From Salegentibacter sp. (GTDB lineage: Bacteria; Bacteroidota; Bacteroidia; Flavobacteriales; Flavobacteriaceae): DNA of 15,441 nucleotides. The stretch spans positions 1 to 15,441 of the forward strand of contig JAGXIG010000015.1 of NCBI GenBank assembly GCA_024635815.1, read 5' to 3'. Made by a program: the position numbers and the translations under genes. The notes under the pieces are model-generated. The model made no database searches and was not told the DNA's origin. It was given only the letters and a program-made list of their open reading frames with translations. Each line of letters opens with the position of its first letter. Position 1 is the first letter of the stretch. Below, in pieces: positions 6,689-14,176 of the stretch.

Positions 6689-6988
6689 TTATTTTATATT
6701 TAATTGCTTTTTTTCCATTTTAGTTAATTCACCTATTTTACCAACAATCAAATTCTTATCTAAGGTACAGATTTTTGTAGTTTTTATAAGCGAAGGTTTT
6801 TTTAATCTATTAATTTCAGAAGGATTTATTAATAATTCGAAAGAAGAGATTTTAGCGGTTCGGGAAGTTATAAAGGCTGCAACAACATCCATTTCTCCAA
6901 TATAAAGAATTATAGCCGGTCTTCGTTTGCTACCCTTTAAATTAGTAAAAGGAAAAGAAACCAACACAATATCTCCCTTATTAATCAA
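6689..6988 (-). CDS. Type II toxin, PemK/MazF family (probable mRNA interferase)
   Basis: A 99-residue protein whose family members cleave mRNA and are neutralised by a co-encoded antitoxin. The start INKGDIVLVSFPFTNLKGSK followed by RRPAIIL is the PemK/MazF signature (the beta-strand pair and the conserved Arg at about 22-23). The FITSR segment (39-43) carries the Thr/Ser of the active-site region, and the end GKIGELTKMEKKQL matches the family C-terminus. No key residue seems lost, so it may be functional. The start codon is TTG at 6988-6986, overlapping the antitoxin TGA in TTGA; the family N-terminus begins exactly there and no in-frame ATG is available at that point. Translation is probably coupled to the antitoxin, keeping toxin output low. 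Confidence 0.88.
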   Translation of the reverse strand: MINKGDIVLVSFPFTNLKGSKRRPAIILYIGEMDVVAAFITSRTAKISSFELLINPSEINRLKKPSLIKTTKICTLDKNLIVGKIGELTKMEKKQLNIK

Positions 6989-7209
6989 AATTTTTGAGTT
7001 AAATCTTCATCAGTATACAAATCTTCCTCTTCCTCTAAAAAATGAAAAGATTTAGATTGGGCCGCGTTGCTTTGAAGGTCCTTAACCAATTCCTTCTCTT
7101 CACTTTTTTGCAGCAAGAATTCAACAAAATCTGAAACTTCCCGAATCCTCCATTCTGGAAGTCTGGAAATATCTTTCATTGTCTTTTTTAAAATTGTTTG
7201 CTTATTCAT
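6985..7209 (-). CDS. Antitoxin partner of the PemK/MazF toxin
   Basis: A 74-residue acidic protein directly upstream of the toxin, with a 4-base overlap. The N-terminal half (1-45), with ISRLPEWRIREVSDFVEFLL, resembles DUF2281/antitoxin-like proteins that hold an E-V-x-D-F-V-x-F-L helix. The C-terminal half is Glu/Asp-rich (HFLEEEEDLYTDEDL), the flexible tail such antitoxins usually wrap around the toxin. The family match is by eye; the role rests mainly on position and size. The ATG at 7209 is the only plausible start. An inverted repeat upstream (7228-7258) may be its autoregulatory operator. Confidence 0.8.
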   Translation of the reverse strand: MNKQTILKKTMKDISRLPEWRIREVSDFVEFLLQKSEEKELVKDLQSNAAQSKSFHFLEEEEDLYTDEDLTQKF

Positions 7210-7227
7210 AACGAGCCAATTTCAAAT

Positions 7228-7258
7228 AAATATAATGATTTTTACGGTAATTATATTT
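7228..7258. promoter_or_regulatory. Inverted repeat upstream of the toxin-antitoxin genes
   Basis: AAATATAAT (7228-7236) and ATTATATTT (7250-7258) are perfect 9-base reverse complements around 13 bases, starting 18 bases before the antitoxin ATG. Antitoxins commonly repress their own promoter through such dyads. The arms are pure AT, so a chance origin is possible. Confidence 0.4.
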
Positions 7259-7263
7259 TACAA

Positions 7264-7293
7264 CTTAGACCCTGAATTCGGGGCAGGGTGACG
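7264..7293 (-). repeat. 30-nt extragenic dyad repeat, copy 1
   Basis: On the minus strand it starts CGTCACCCTG and ends CAGGGTCTAAG. The outer parts pair (CACCCTG with CAGGGT), so it can fold as a hairpin. It belongs to the same family as the copies at 7343 and 7375. Confidence 0.7.
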
Positions 7294-7342
7294 ATCTGTA
7301 CTATATTTGTGAGCATCTTTTGGATTGGTATTTTGAATTCCA

Positions 7343-7372
7343 CGTCATGCTGAACTTGTTTCAGCATCTAAC
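7343..7372 (+). repeat. 30-nt extragenic dyad repeat, copy 2
   Basis: It starts CGTCATGCTGAA and ends TTTCAGCATCTAAC; ATGCTGAA pairs with TTCAGCAT around a 4-base loop (CTTG). It matches copy 3 (reverse complement) at 24 of 30 positions. The changes in the stem are compensatory: GCTGA/TCAGC here against TCTGA/TCAGG in copy 3. Confidence 0.75.
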
Positions 7373-7374
7373 AA

Positions 7375-7404
7375 GTTAGACCCTGAAATAAATTCAGAGT
7401 GACG
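7375..7404 (-). repeat. 30-nt extragenic dyad repeat, copy 3
   Basis: Reverse complement starts CGTCACTCTGAA and ends TTTCAGGGTCTAAC. It stands head-to-head with copy 2, two bases apart, making a larger composite palindrome with TAAC-AA-GTTA at its centre. Such REP-like elements are dispersed in many flavobacterial genomes. Confidence 0.75.
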
Positions 7405-7429
7405 GTAAGTGACAAATTGTTCCAAAATA

Positions 7430-7465
7430 AAAAATCCGTCCCCCTAAACCAGGAAACGGATTTTT
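7430..7465 (-). terminator. Rho-independent terminator of leuS
   Basis: AAAAATCCGT (7430-7439) pairs with ACGGATTTTT (7456-7465) around a 16-base loop; on the minus strand the stem is followed by a run of T. It lies 35 bases past the leuS stop. The A/T flanks on both sides mean it could also work on the plus strand. Confidence 0.8.
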
Positions 7466-7499
7466 CAAATCTTCAAATTAACTAATTTTCAAATCTTTT

Positions 7500-10400
7500 C
7501 TAACCTACAATATTTACAATCTTACCCGGCACAACAATCACTTTTTTAGGTGAGCGACCATCTAATTGTTTTTGAGTTCGTTCATCTGCCATAACGGTTT
7601 TTTCGATTTCATCTTTAGGCATATCCAGTGGTAATTCCATTGTAAATCGCATTTTTCCGTTGAAGGAAATCGGGTAATTCTTAGTGCTTTCCACCAGGTA
7701 TTTTTCTTCAAATTCAGGATATGTTGCGCTTGTAACCGATTCTGAATGACCTAATTTACTCCACAGTTCCTCAGCGATATGAGGCGCATACGGCGCGATG
7801 AGGATAGCCAATGGTTCTAAAACTTCTCGGCTGTTACATTTTGTGCCGAAAGCTCGTTTACGCAAATCATAAAGGTGGAAACCGAAGTATTAAAACTGAA
7901 TTCCTCAATATCCTCAGTTACCTTTTTAATGGTTTTATGAAAAGTCTTTAATGAATCGGCTGAAGCCTTTTCTTCGGAAACTTCAAATTGCTCCCCGTTG
8001 TGATAGAGTTTCCAAAGCTTTTTTAGAAAATTATGTACGCCGGTGATTCCCGCGGTATTCCAGGGTTTTGCCTGTTCTAAAGGTCCAAGGAACATCTCGT
8101 ACATTCTTAAAGTATCAGCGCCGTAGTCTTCACAAATATCATCGGGATTTACCACGTTGTATTTGGATTTTGACATTTTTTCGACTTCGCGACCTACCAC
8201 GTAGGCCCCATCCTTTTCTGTCAGGAACTTAGCATCTTTAAATTCAGGACGCCATTCTTTGAAGCCTTCAATATCCAATTCATCAGAGTGGTTAACCAGA
8301 GAAACATCGGCATGTAATTTGGAAATATCAAAAGATAATGCATCCATTAGGTCTTTATCCTCAGGAAAATTATTTATCAAAGTCTTAAAAACATTCGGGT
8401 ACGCTGTACTTAATTTTCCTTCACCATCAATGGGAATTAAATTTTCAAATGGATGATTCTGGATATAGTTATAACTAATAAAAATCTTATTGTTATTTTT
8501 CTTTATAAATTCTTTTATCCGTTTTTTCTGATCTTCATCAAAATAGTTTCCTACAATCTTATTTCCAACGCTATCACTATAATCCTCTAAGGATAACCTA
8601 TAAACAAAAGCACTCTGACCAAGGATCATTCCCTGGTTAATCAGCTTTTTAAAAGGTTCTTCAACCGAAAGTTGTCCGCGATCGTGTAAAAATTTTGTCC
8701 AGAAACGGGAATACAATAAATGACCGGTAGCGTGCTCGCTTCCGCCAATATATAAATCGACGTTTTCCCAGTATTTTTGAGCTTCTTTAGAAACAAATTC
8801 ATTATCGTTTCCGGCATCCATATAACGGAAAAGGTACCAGGAACTCCCGGCCCAACCCGGCATCGTATTTAATTCCAGTGGAAATACCGTTTTATCATCT
8901 ATCTCCTTATTGTTCACCACCTCGTTGGATTTTGTGTCCCAGGCCCAGGTAGTAGCATTGCCCAATGGCGGTTCGCCGGTTTCTGTAGGCAGGTATTTTT
9001 CAACTTCGGGAAGTCGCAGAGGCAAATACTGTGCATCTATCATTTGAGGCATTCCGTTTACGTAATACACAGGGAATGGCTCGCCCCAGTATCGCTGGCG
9101 ACTAAAAACTGCATCGCGCAAACGATAATTGGTTTTTCCGTAACCGTGACCGGTTTTTTCCAGTTCCAAAATCACTTTTTGAAGTGCTGCTTTATATTCG
9201 AGTCCGCTAAGGAAATCGGAATTCGCTATGACGGTTCCTTCTTTTCCTGAAAAAGCTTCTTGAGAAATATCGACATTTTCAAAAATATTAGGAATCGGAA
9301 TTTCGAAATGCTTCGCAAAATCATAATCCCGCTGATCGCCGCAAGGAACGGCCATTACCGCCCCGGTTCCGTAGCCGGCCAAAACGTAATCGCCAATCCA
9401 GATCGGTACTGGCTCTTTCGTAAAGGGATGCTCGGCATAGGCACCGGTAAATACGCCGGTGATGCTTTTTACATCGGCCATACGCTCACGTTCACTGCGT
9501 TTTGCGCTGGCAGCAACATAGGCTTCAACTTTTTCTTTTTGCTGTGGCGTGGTGATCTTCTTAACCAAATCGTGTTCCGGCGCCAAAGTCATAAAACTTA
9601 CACCGAAAATAGTGTCGGGACGTGTAGTAAAGACCGAGATTCTTTTTTGATGTTCGGAAAGACTTCCGTCATCCTTCACCTTTTTCAGGGTCTCACCGTA
9701 TAAATTGAAGTGCACCATCGCACCAACCGATTTTCCAATCCAGTTACGCTGACTTTCCTTTAGGCTTTCGGTCCAATCCAGTTGATCTAAACCTTGCAAC
9801 AAACGCTCTGAAAATGCAGAAATTCGCATACTCCATTGGGTCATTTTTTTACGCACCACGGGATACCCACCACGTTCAGAAACGCCGTTTACAATCTCAT
9901 CATTGGCCAAAACAGTTCCTAACTGCGGACACCAGTTCACTTCGGTTTCAGCTAAATAGGTAAGCCTGTATTTAAGCAATATTCTTTGTTTTTCTTCAGA
10001 AGAAAAATTGTTCCAGCTTTCTGCTGAAAATTCTTCAACGTCATCATCACAAGCAGCATTAATACGGGAGTTACCTTCCGAAGCAAAAATTCCTTCTAAG
10101 TCAGAAATTGCCCTGGATTTTTCAGCTTCCATATCATACCAACTTTCAAAAAGCTGGATAAAGATCCACTGCGTCCATTTATAATATTCGGGGTCACTGG
10201 TGCGCACTTCCCTGCTCCAATCGAAAGAAAATCCGATTTTATCAAGTTGCTCCCGGTATCTTTTAATATTCTTTGCTGTGGTAAGCGCCGGATGCTGTCC
10301 GGTTTGAATCGCATATTGCTCAGCAGGCAATCCAAAACTATCGTAACCCTGAGGATGCAAAACATTGAAACCTGTATGACGTTTATAGCGTGCATAAATA

Positions 10401-10576
10401 TCACTGGCAATATAACCCAGCGGATGCCCTACATGAAGTCCGGCGCCCGAGGGATAAGGAAACATATCCAGCACGTAATATTTAGGTTTATCTGATGAAT
10501 TGCTGGCGCGAAAAGTTTGATTTTCGGCCCAGTATTTTTGCCATTTGGCTTCAATTTCGTTAAAGTTGTAACTCAT
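7500..10576 (-). CDS. leuS: Leucyl-tRNA synthetase, interrupted by an apparent 1-nt deletion near the 3' end
   Basis: LeuRS charges tRNA(Leu) with leucine and edits mischarged products. From the ATG at 10576 the frame runs 919 residues to a TAG at 7819-7817; the true C-terminus continues in another frame from about 7840 to a stop at 7500. Restoring one A in the AAAA at 7842-7839 joins ...NELSAQ to K-CNSREVLEPLAILIAPYAPHIAEELW, giving 1025 residues. Class I motifs are HVGH at 48-51 and KMSKS at 800-804. The CP1 editing domain shows TTRPDT at 317-322 and GTGAVMAVP followed by DQRD (403-417). Bacteroidota-type insertions occur at about 160-195. Residues 661-755 are an unusual AT-rich stretch. 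An upstream GTG at 10621 is open but would lie only a few bases after the likely transcription start, and MSYNFNEIEAKWQKYW is the family N-terminus. If the shift is real the product lacks the anticodon-binding and C-terminal parts and should not work; for a usually essential gene a sequencing error is as likely. Confidence 0.93.
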
Positions 10577-10632
10577 TGTTTTGTTTTTCTTACCTGCAAT
10601 TTGAGCGCAGAGCGACTCCACATTATTGGCTG

Positions 10633-10640
10633 CAAATTTA
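10633..10640 (-). promoter_or_regulatory. leuS promoter -7 box
   Basis: On the minus strand TAAATTTG (10640-10633) matches TAnnTTTG exactly and is followed by CAGCC, as at rpsP. No good TTG is found at the -33 position. Transcription would start near 10626, giving a leader of about 50 bases to the ATG at 10576. Confidence 0.6.
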
Positions 10641-10767
10641 CAATTTTAAACCACTTATGGGAATTTAGCCTTAAGGGATTGGAAGCTTATTTAAAATCTG
10701 AAGTAAATCTTTCAAAAATGGTTTAAAGCTAATTTCTTATCTTAATATTCTTATAAAAATGCTATAA

Positions 10768-10988
10768 ATGAATATTCAGGAAGAAAAAATATCACTCGCT
10801 CAATTATTAATGGAGACTAATGACCCTGAATTAATTAGGTCTATTCGTGAATTTTAAAAAAGAATAAATCTACTGATTTTTGGAATAAACTTTCTTCGGA
10901 TGAAAAAGCTGAAATTGAAGAGGCTGATAAAGAAATAGCAAGGGAAGAAACAAGTACTTATGAAAAGTTTATTAAAAAGCACAGATAA
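10768..10988 (+). pseudogene. Frameshifted antitoxin of a RelE/ParE-type toxin-antitoxin pair
   Basis: From an ATG at 10768 the frame reads MNIQEEKISLAQLLMETNDP and on to SIREF, then stops (TAA 10852-10854). The next frame continues KKNKSTDFWNKLSSDEKAEI and ends KFIKKHR with TAA at 10986-10988. Adding one T to the TTTT run before the A-run restores a single frame of 73 residues (...REF-L-KKNKS...). The size, charge and position directly before a RelE/ParE-like sequence (TAATG overlap) identify it as an antitoxin. The segment TDFWNKLSSDEKAEIEEA is typical of antitoxins that partner RelE/ParE toxins. In the present state it makes only the first 28 residues. Confidence 0.72.
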
Positions 10989-11280
10989 TGTCTCGAAAAG
11001 TCATTATCACAAAAACTGCTGAGGAAACTTAATAAGTTATTTGAGTGTAAACTGGTCTAAAAAAGTAAAGAAAGAATTCATTAAGAAATTAGATCGCAAC
11101 CTTGAAATTATTAAAACTTATCCCGAAATTTTTCCTGAATCTCTTGCAAAACCCGGGTTACATCAAGCTGTAATCACAAAACAAACTACAGTTTTCTACC
11201 GGTTTAATCCTTCCGAAATTAAGATAATCACGGTGTTCGATACCAGGCAAAATCCTGATAAGCTGAATAAGGATTTATAA
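10988..11280 (+). pseudogene. Decayed RelE/ParE-superfamily toxin
   Basis: The ATG at 10988 overlaps the antitoxin stop by one base. It reads MSRKVIITKTAEE then stops (TAA 11030). LNKLFE is read in a second frame (11028-11045), and a third frame from 11041 reads SVNWSKKVKKEFIKKLDRNL through YRFNPSEIKIITVFDTRQNP to a TAA at 11278. Two small deletions explain this: two A lost from an A-run (GAGGAAAAACTT to GAGGAAACTT), and one copy of a tandem TATTTGAG lost, which would restore LFE-YLSVNW. The rebuilt protein of about 100 residues has the RelE/ParE order: N-terminal strand, two helices, then the VFYRF and IITVFDTRQNP strands. A TTG at 11041 could start a 79-residue fragment lacking the first strand and helix; I doubt it is active. 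Confidence 0.75.
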
Positions 11281-11494
11281 CCGCGAGTTTGATTTTTTTA
11301 TACCCTAATCATTCACCAAAGCAAATCTGGAATTAATTTCTGCATTCATTAATATGGGAAATCCCTTTATTTTACTAAATTTATGGAGGATTGGCGATAA
11401 ACAGGGTGTGAATTTAGAAGCTTTACAAAATTCAGACCTTAAAAATCATCAATAAACAACCTAATTAACTCAATATTTTTTCAAAATTATTTAT
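11281..11494. other. Non-coding stretch before glgA
   Basis: AT-rich leader and spacer. It holds a 33-codon open frame (11354-11455) without recognisable similarity. No exact TAnnTTTG box with a spaced TTG is seen, so the glgA promoter is not located; TAAATTTA near 11375 is the nearest candidate. Confidence 0.4.
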
Positions 11495-12904
11495 ATGAAC
11501 GTGATACACGTAAGCGCTGAATGTTATCCAATCGCAAAAGTTGGAGGCCTGGGAGATGTTGTTGGGTCCTTACCAAAATACCAACAGGAGGCCGGTGTTA
11601 ACGCTAAAGTGGTGATGCCTTTTTATAATAATAAATTTACCGCTGCTCACAAATTTGAAAGTGTTTACGAATCAAAATTGGTTTTAGGAGAAGATACTTA
11701 TCCTTATAAAATCCTGAAATTAAAAGAAGAGGTTTTAGATATTGAAGTTCTGTTTGTGGATATTCCAAAGCTCTTATTTAAAGATTTCGTGTATTCAGAA
11801 GATGATACCGCACGCTTTGTAGCATTTCAGATCGCAGTAATGGATTGGTTTCTCACCTTAAAAGAAAAACCTTCAATTATTCATTGCCACGACCACCATA
11901 CAGGATTAATTCCTTTTATGGCTCAGGAATGTATGAAATATAAAAAGCTAAACGGAATTCCGGTTATTCTCACTATTCATAACGCACAGTACCAGGGATG
12001 GTTTTCGCACGACAAAGTACATTATCTTCCTGCATTTGATATTTCTCAAAACGGTTTGCTCGATTGGGATGGAATGATTAATCCCTTAGCAGCTGGAATA
12101 AAATGTGCCTGGAAAGTAACCACAGTTTCGCCAAGCTATATGGAGGAATTACAACAAGCTGCAAATGGTTTGGAAAGTTTACTGAGCCACGAAAATGAAA
12201 AATGTGTTGGAATACTAAACGGAATCGACTCTAAAGTATGGAATCCGGCAACCGATGAATTTATTGTAAAAAATTATTCAGCTAAAAATATTCAAACCGG
12301 AAAAACAGCTAACAAAAAATGGCTTTGTAAAGAATTTGGTTTTTCAGCATCAAAACCTTTATTTGCTTTTATTGGGAGACTGGTCTATGAAAAAGGTGCC
12401 GATCTTTTACCGGCAGTTTTAGATAAAGTCCTGGCTAAAAAAGATTGCAGCATCCTTATTTTAGGTTCCGGGAATCCTGAAGTGGAAAGCGAATTAGAAA
12501 GCCTGAAGAAAAAACATAAAGGTGTTTACAATACTTTTATTGGTTACGATGAAAAACTTTCACATCTCATCTACGCCGGCGCCGATTACCTTTTAATGCC
12601 ATCCCGGGTAGAACCCTGCGGACTTAATCAGTTATATTCCCTGCGCTACGGAACAATTCCCGTGGTACGCAGTATTGGCGGGTTAAAAGATACCGTAATA
12701 GATATTGAAGATGGCGGTTTCGGTTTTAGTCACGCGGAAGCTTCAGAAAAGGATATTCTTAAAACTCTAAACAGGGCAATAAAATTTTATAAGGACCAAC
12801 CCGAATTTAAAAAAACCAGAAAACATATTATGGGCATTGATCATTCCTGGAATGTTTCGGCTCAACAGTATATTGATTTGTATAACTCTTTAAAAAGCAG
12901 CTAA
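11495..12904 (+). CDS. glgA: Glycogen synthase (ADP-glucose type, GT5)
   Basis: GlgA transfers glucose from ADP-glucose to the non-reducing end of alpha-1,4-glucan in the cytoplasm. The 469 residues match the usual length of bacterial GT5 enzymes. The N-terminal Rossmann domain begins NVIHVSAECYPIAKVGGLGD, with the KVGGL sugar-nucleotide loop at 15-19. HDHHTGLIP (132-140) and TIHNAQYQGWF (160-170) are conserved GT5 motifs. The C-terminal Rossmann domain has GRLVYEKGADL (294-304) and MPSRVEPCGLNQL (368-380), with Glu373 in the E-P-C-G-L motif that binds nucleotide and sugar, followed by IGGLKDTV (394-401). The enzyme looks intact. It is the first gene of a tight operon; glgC starts 2 bases after its stop. 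There is no Shine-Dalgarno sequence; the AT-rich leader is typical of Bacteroidota. Confidence 0.97.
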   Translation: MNVIHVSAECYPIAKVGGLGDVVGSLPKYQQEAGVNAKVVMPFYNNKFTAAHKFESVYESKLVLGEDTYPYKILKLKEEVLDIEVLFVDIPKLLFKDFVYSEDDTARFVAFQIAVMDWFLTLKEKPSIIHCHDHHTGLIPFMAQECMKYKKLNGIPVILTIHNAQYQGWFSHDKVHYLPAFDISQNGLLDWDGMINPLAAGIKCAWKVTTVSPSYMEELQQAANGLESLLSHENEKCVGILNGIDSKVWNPATDEFIVKNYSAKNIQTGKTANKKWLCKEFGFSASKPLFAFIGRLVYEKGADLLPAVLDKVLAKKDCSILILGSGNPEVESELESLKKKHKGVYNTFIGYDEKLSHLIYAGADYLLMPSRVEPCGLNQLYSLRYGTIPVVRSIGGLKDTVIDIEDGGFGFSHAEASEKDILKTLNRAIKFYKDQPEFKKTRKHIMGIDHSWNVSAQQYIDLYNSLKSS

Positions 12905-12906
12905 AT

Positions 12907-14175
12907 ATGTTAAACGACAAAGTATTATCGGTTATTCTTGGAGGCGGTCAGGGCACCAGGCTCCATCCATTAACAGAAAGCAGATCTAAACCTGCAGTTC
13001 CTATCGCAGGTAAATATCGCCTGGTAGATATTCCAATTTCCAACTGTATTAATGCAGACCTTAAAAGAATGTACGTGTTAACGCAGTTTAATTCGGCTTC
13101 GTTGAACAAGCATATTAAAAATACTTATCATTTCAGTTTTTTTAGCCCGGCTTTTGTAGATGTTTTGGCGGCAGAACAAACCCCAAATAACAAAACCTGG
13201 TACCAGGGTACGGCAGATGCGGTGAGACAGGGCATGCATCATTTCAAAAAACATAAATTTGACTATTTCCTAATCCTTTCCGGAGATCAATTGTATCATA
13301 TGGATTACAATAAAATGGTCCAGCAACATATAGATTCCTGCGCCGATATTACTATTGGTACCGTACCTGTTACTGCGAAAGAAGCTCCGAGTTTTGGGAT
13401 TATGAAGACCGATAAAGACAATAATATTACTTCGTTTATCGAAAAACCGAAATCTGAACTTTTACCAGATTGGACTTCGCCGGTAGGACCAGAAATGGAA
13501 GCTGAAGGCAGAAATTATCTGGGTTCCATGGGAATTTATGTGTTCAACCGCAAGTTACTGGAAGAATTGATGGACGACGAGAGTACAGTAGATTTTGGTA
13601 AAGAAATAATTCCGCAAGCCATAGGAAAGAAAAAAGTTTGTGGTTACCAATTTGAAGGTTACTGGACCGATATTGGAAATATAGAATCATTTTTTGAAGC
13701 GAATATTGGCTTAACGGAAGATATCCCTAAATTCAACCTATATGATATGGAAAACAGGGTTTATACCCGGGCAAGAATTCTTCCGACTTCAAAAGTTTCG
13801 GGAACTAACCTAAAAAAAGCTGTAATTGCTGAAGGTTGTATTATCCATGCTAAGGAAATTGAGTCTTCAGTAATTGGTGTTAGGTCAAGAATTGGGAAAG
13901 GTTCATTTATAAAAAACAGTTATATTATGGGATGCGATTTTTATGAATCTTTAGAAGAAATTGAAGGAAATAAAATTCGAATCCTCGCCGGAATAGGTGA
14001 AAATTGTAATATTAATAACGCCATAATCGATAAAAATTGTAGAATTGGAGATAACACTACTATCAATGGCGGTCCCCAATTAGAGGATGACGAAACCGAT
14101 GCTTATGTAATTAAAGAGGGAATTGTAGTACTTAAAAAAGAAGCGGTACTTCCGCCCGGAACAACTATAGGATAA
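12907..14175 (+). CDS. glgC: Glucose-1-phosphate adenylyltransferase (ADP-glucose pyrophosphorylase)
   Basis: GlgC makes ADP-glucose from glucose-1-phosphate and ATP, the committed and usually regulated step of glycogen synthesis. The 422 residues show GGGQGTRLHPLT at 12-23 (nucleotide-binding loop), SKPAVPIAGKYRLVDIPISN (27-46), WYQGTADAV (98-106), SGDQLY (125-130), FIEKP (177-181, sugar-phosphate binding) and GYWTDIGNIESF. From about residue 290 a left-handed beta-helix follows, with hexapeptide-like repeats (CIIHAKEIESSVIGVRSRI, then CNINNAIIDKNCRIGDNTTI). Allosteric residues such as those that sense fructose-1,6-bisphosphate cannot be assigned by eye. It starts 2 bases after glgA and ends 1 base before glgB, so translation is probably coupled. 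Confidence 0.97.
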   Translation: MLNDKVLSVILGGGQGTRLHPLTESRSKPAVPIAGKYRLVDIPISNCINADLKRMYVLTQFNSASLNKHIKNTYHFSFFSPAFVDVLAAEQTPNNKTWYQGTADAVRQGMHHFKKHKFDYFLILSGDQLYHMDYNKMVQQHIDSCADITIGTVPVTAKEAPSFGIMKTDKDNNITSFIEKPKSELLPDWTSPVGPEMEAEGRNYLGSMGIYVFNRKLLEELMDDESTVDFGKEIIPQAIGKKKVCGYQFEGYWTDIGNIESFFEANIGLTEDIPKFNLYDMENRVYTRARILPTSKVSGTNLKKAVIAEGCIIHAKEIESSVIGVRSRIGKGSFIKNSYIMGCDFYESLEEIEGNKIRILAGIGENCNINNAIIDKNCRIGDNTTINGGPQLEDDETDAYVIKEGIVVLKKEAVLPPGTTIG

Positions 14176-14176
14176 T

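Noticed and set aside
7210..7262. Promoter for the PemK/MazF pair
   Set aside because: TATATTTA resembles a -7 box, but the nearest TTG is about 26 bases away, beyond the accepted spacing.
7264..7404. CRISPR array
   Set aside because: The three repeats are in mixed orientation, unevenly spaced and individually dyad-forming, with no regular spacers or cas genes.
7836..7845. Programmed ribosomal frameshift in leuS
   Set aside because: There is no canonical slippery heptamer, no obvious stimulatory structure and only four A; LeuRS is not known to need recoding.
9260..9703. 147-codon open frame on the plus strand inside leuS
   Set aside because: It is the antisense shadow of a well-supported LeuRS coding region and has no recognisable protein features.
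10577..10621. GTG start adding 15 residues to LeuRS
   Set aside because: It would lie only about 5 bases after the predicted transcription start, and the added residues do not resemble LeuRS N-termini.
11354..11455. 33-codon open frame before glgA
   Set aside because: It is short, without similarity or promoter, in AT-rich DNA where such frames occur by chance.
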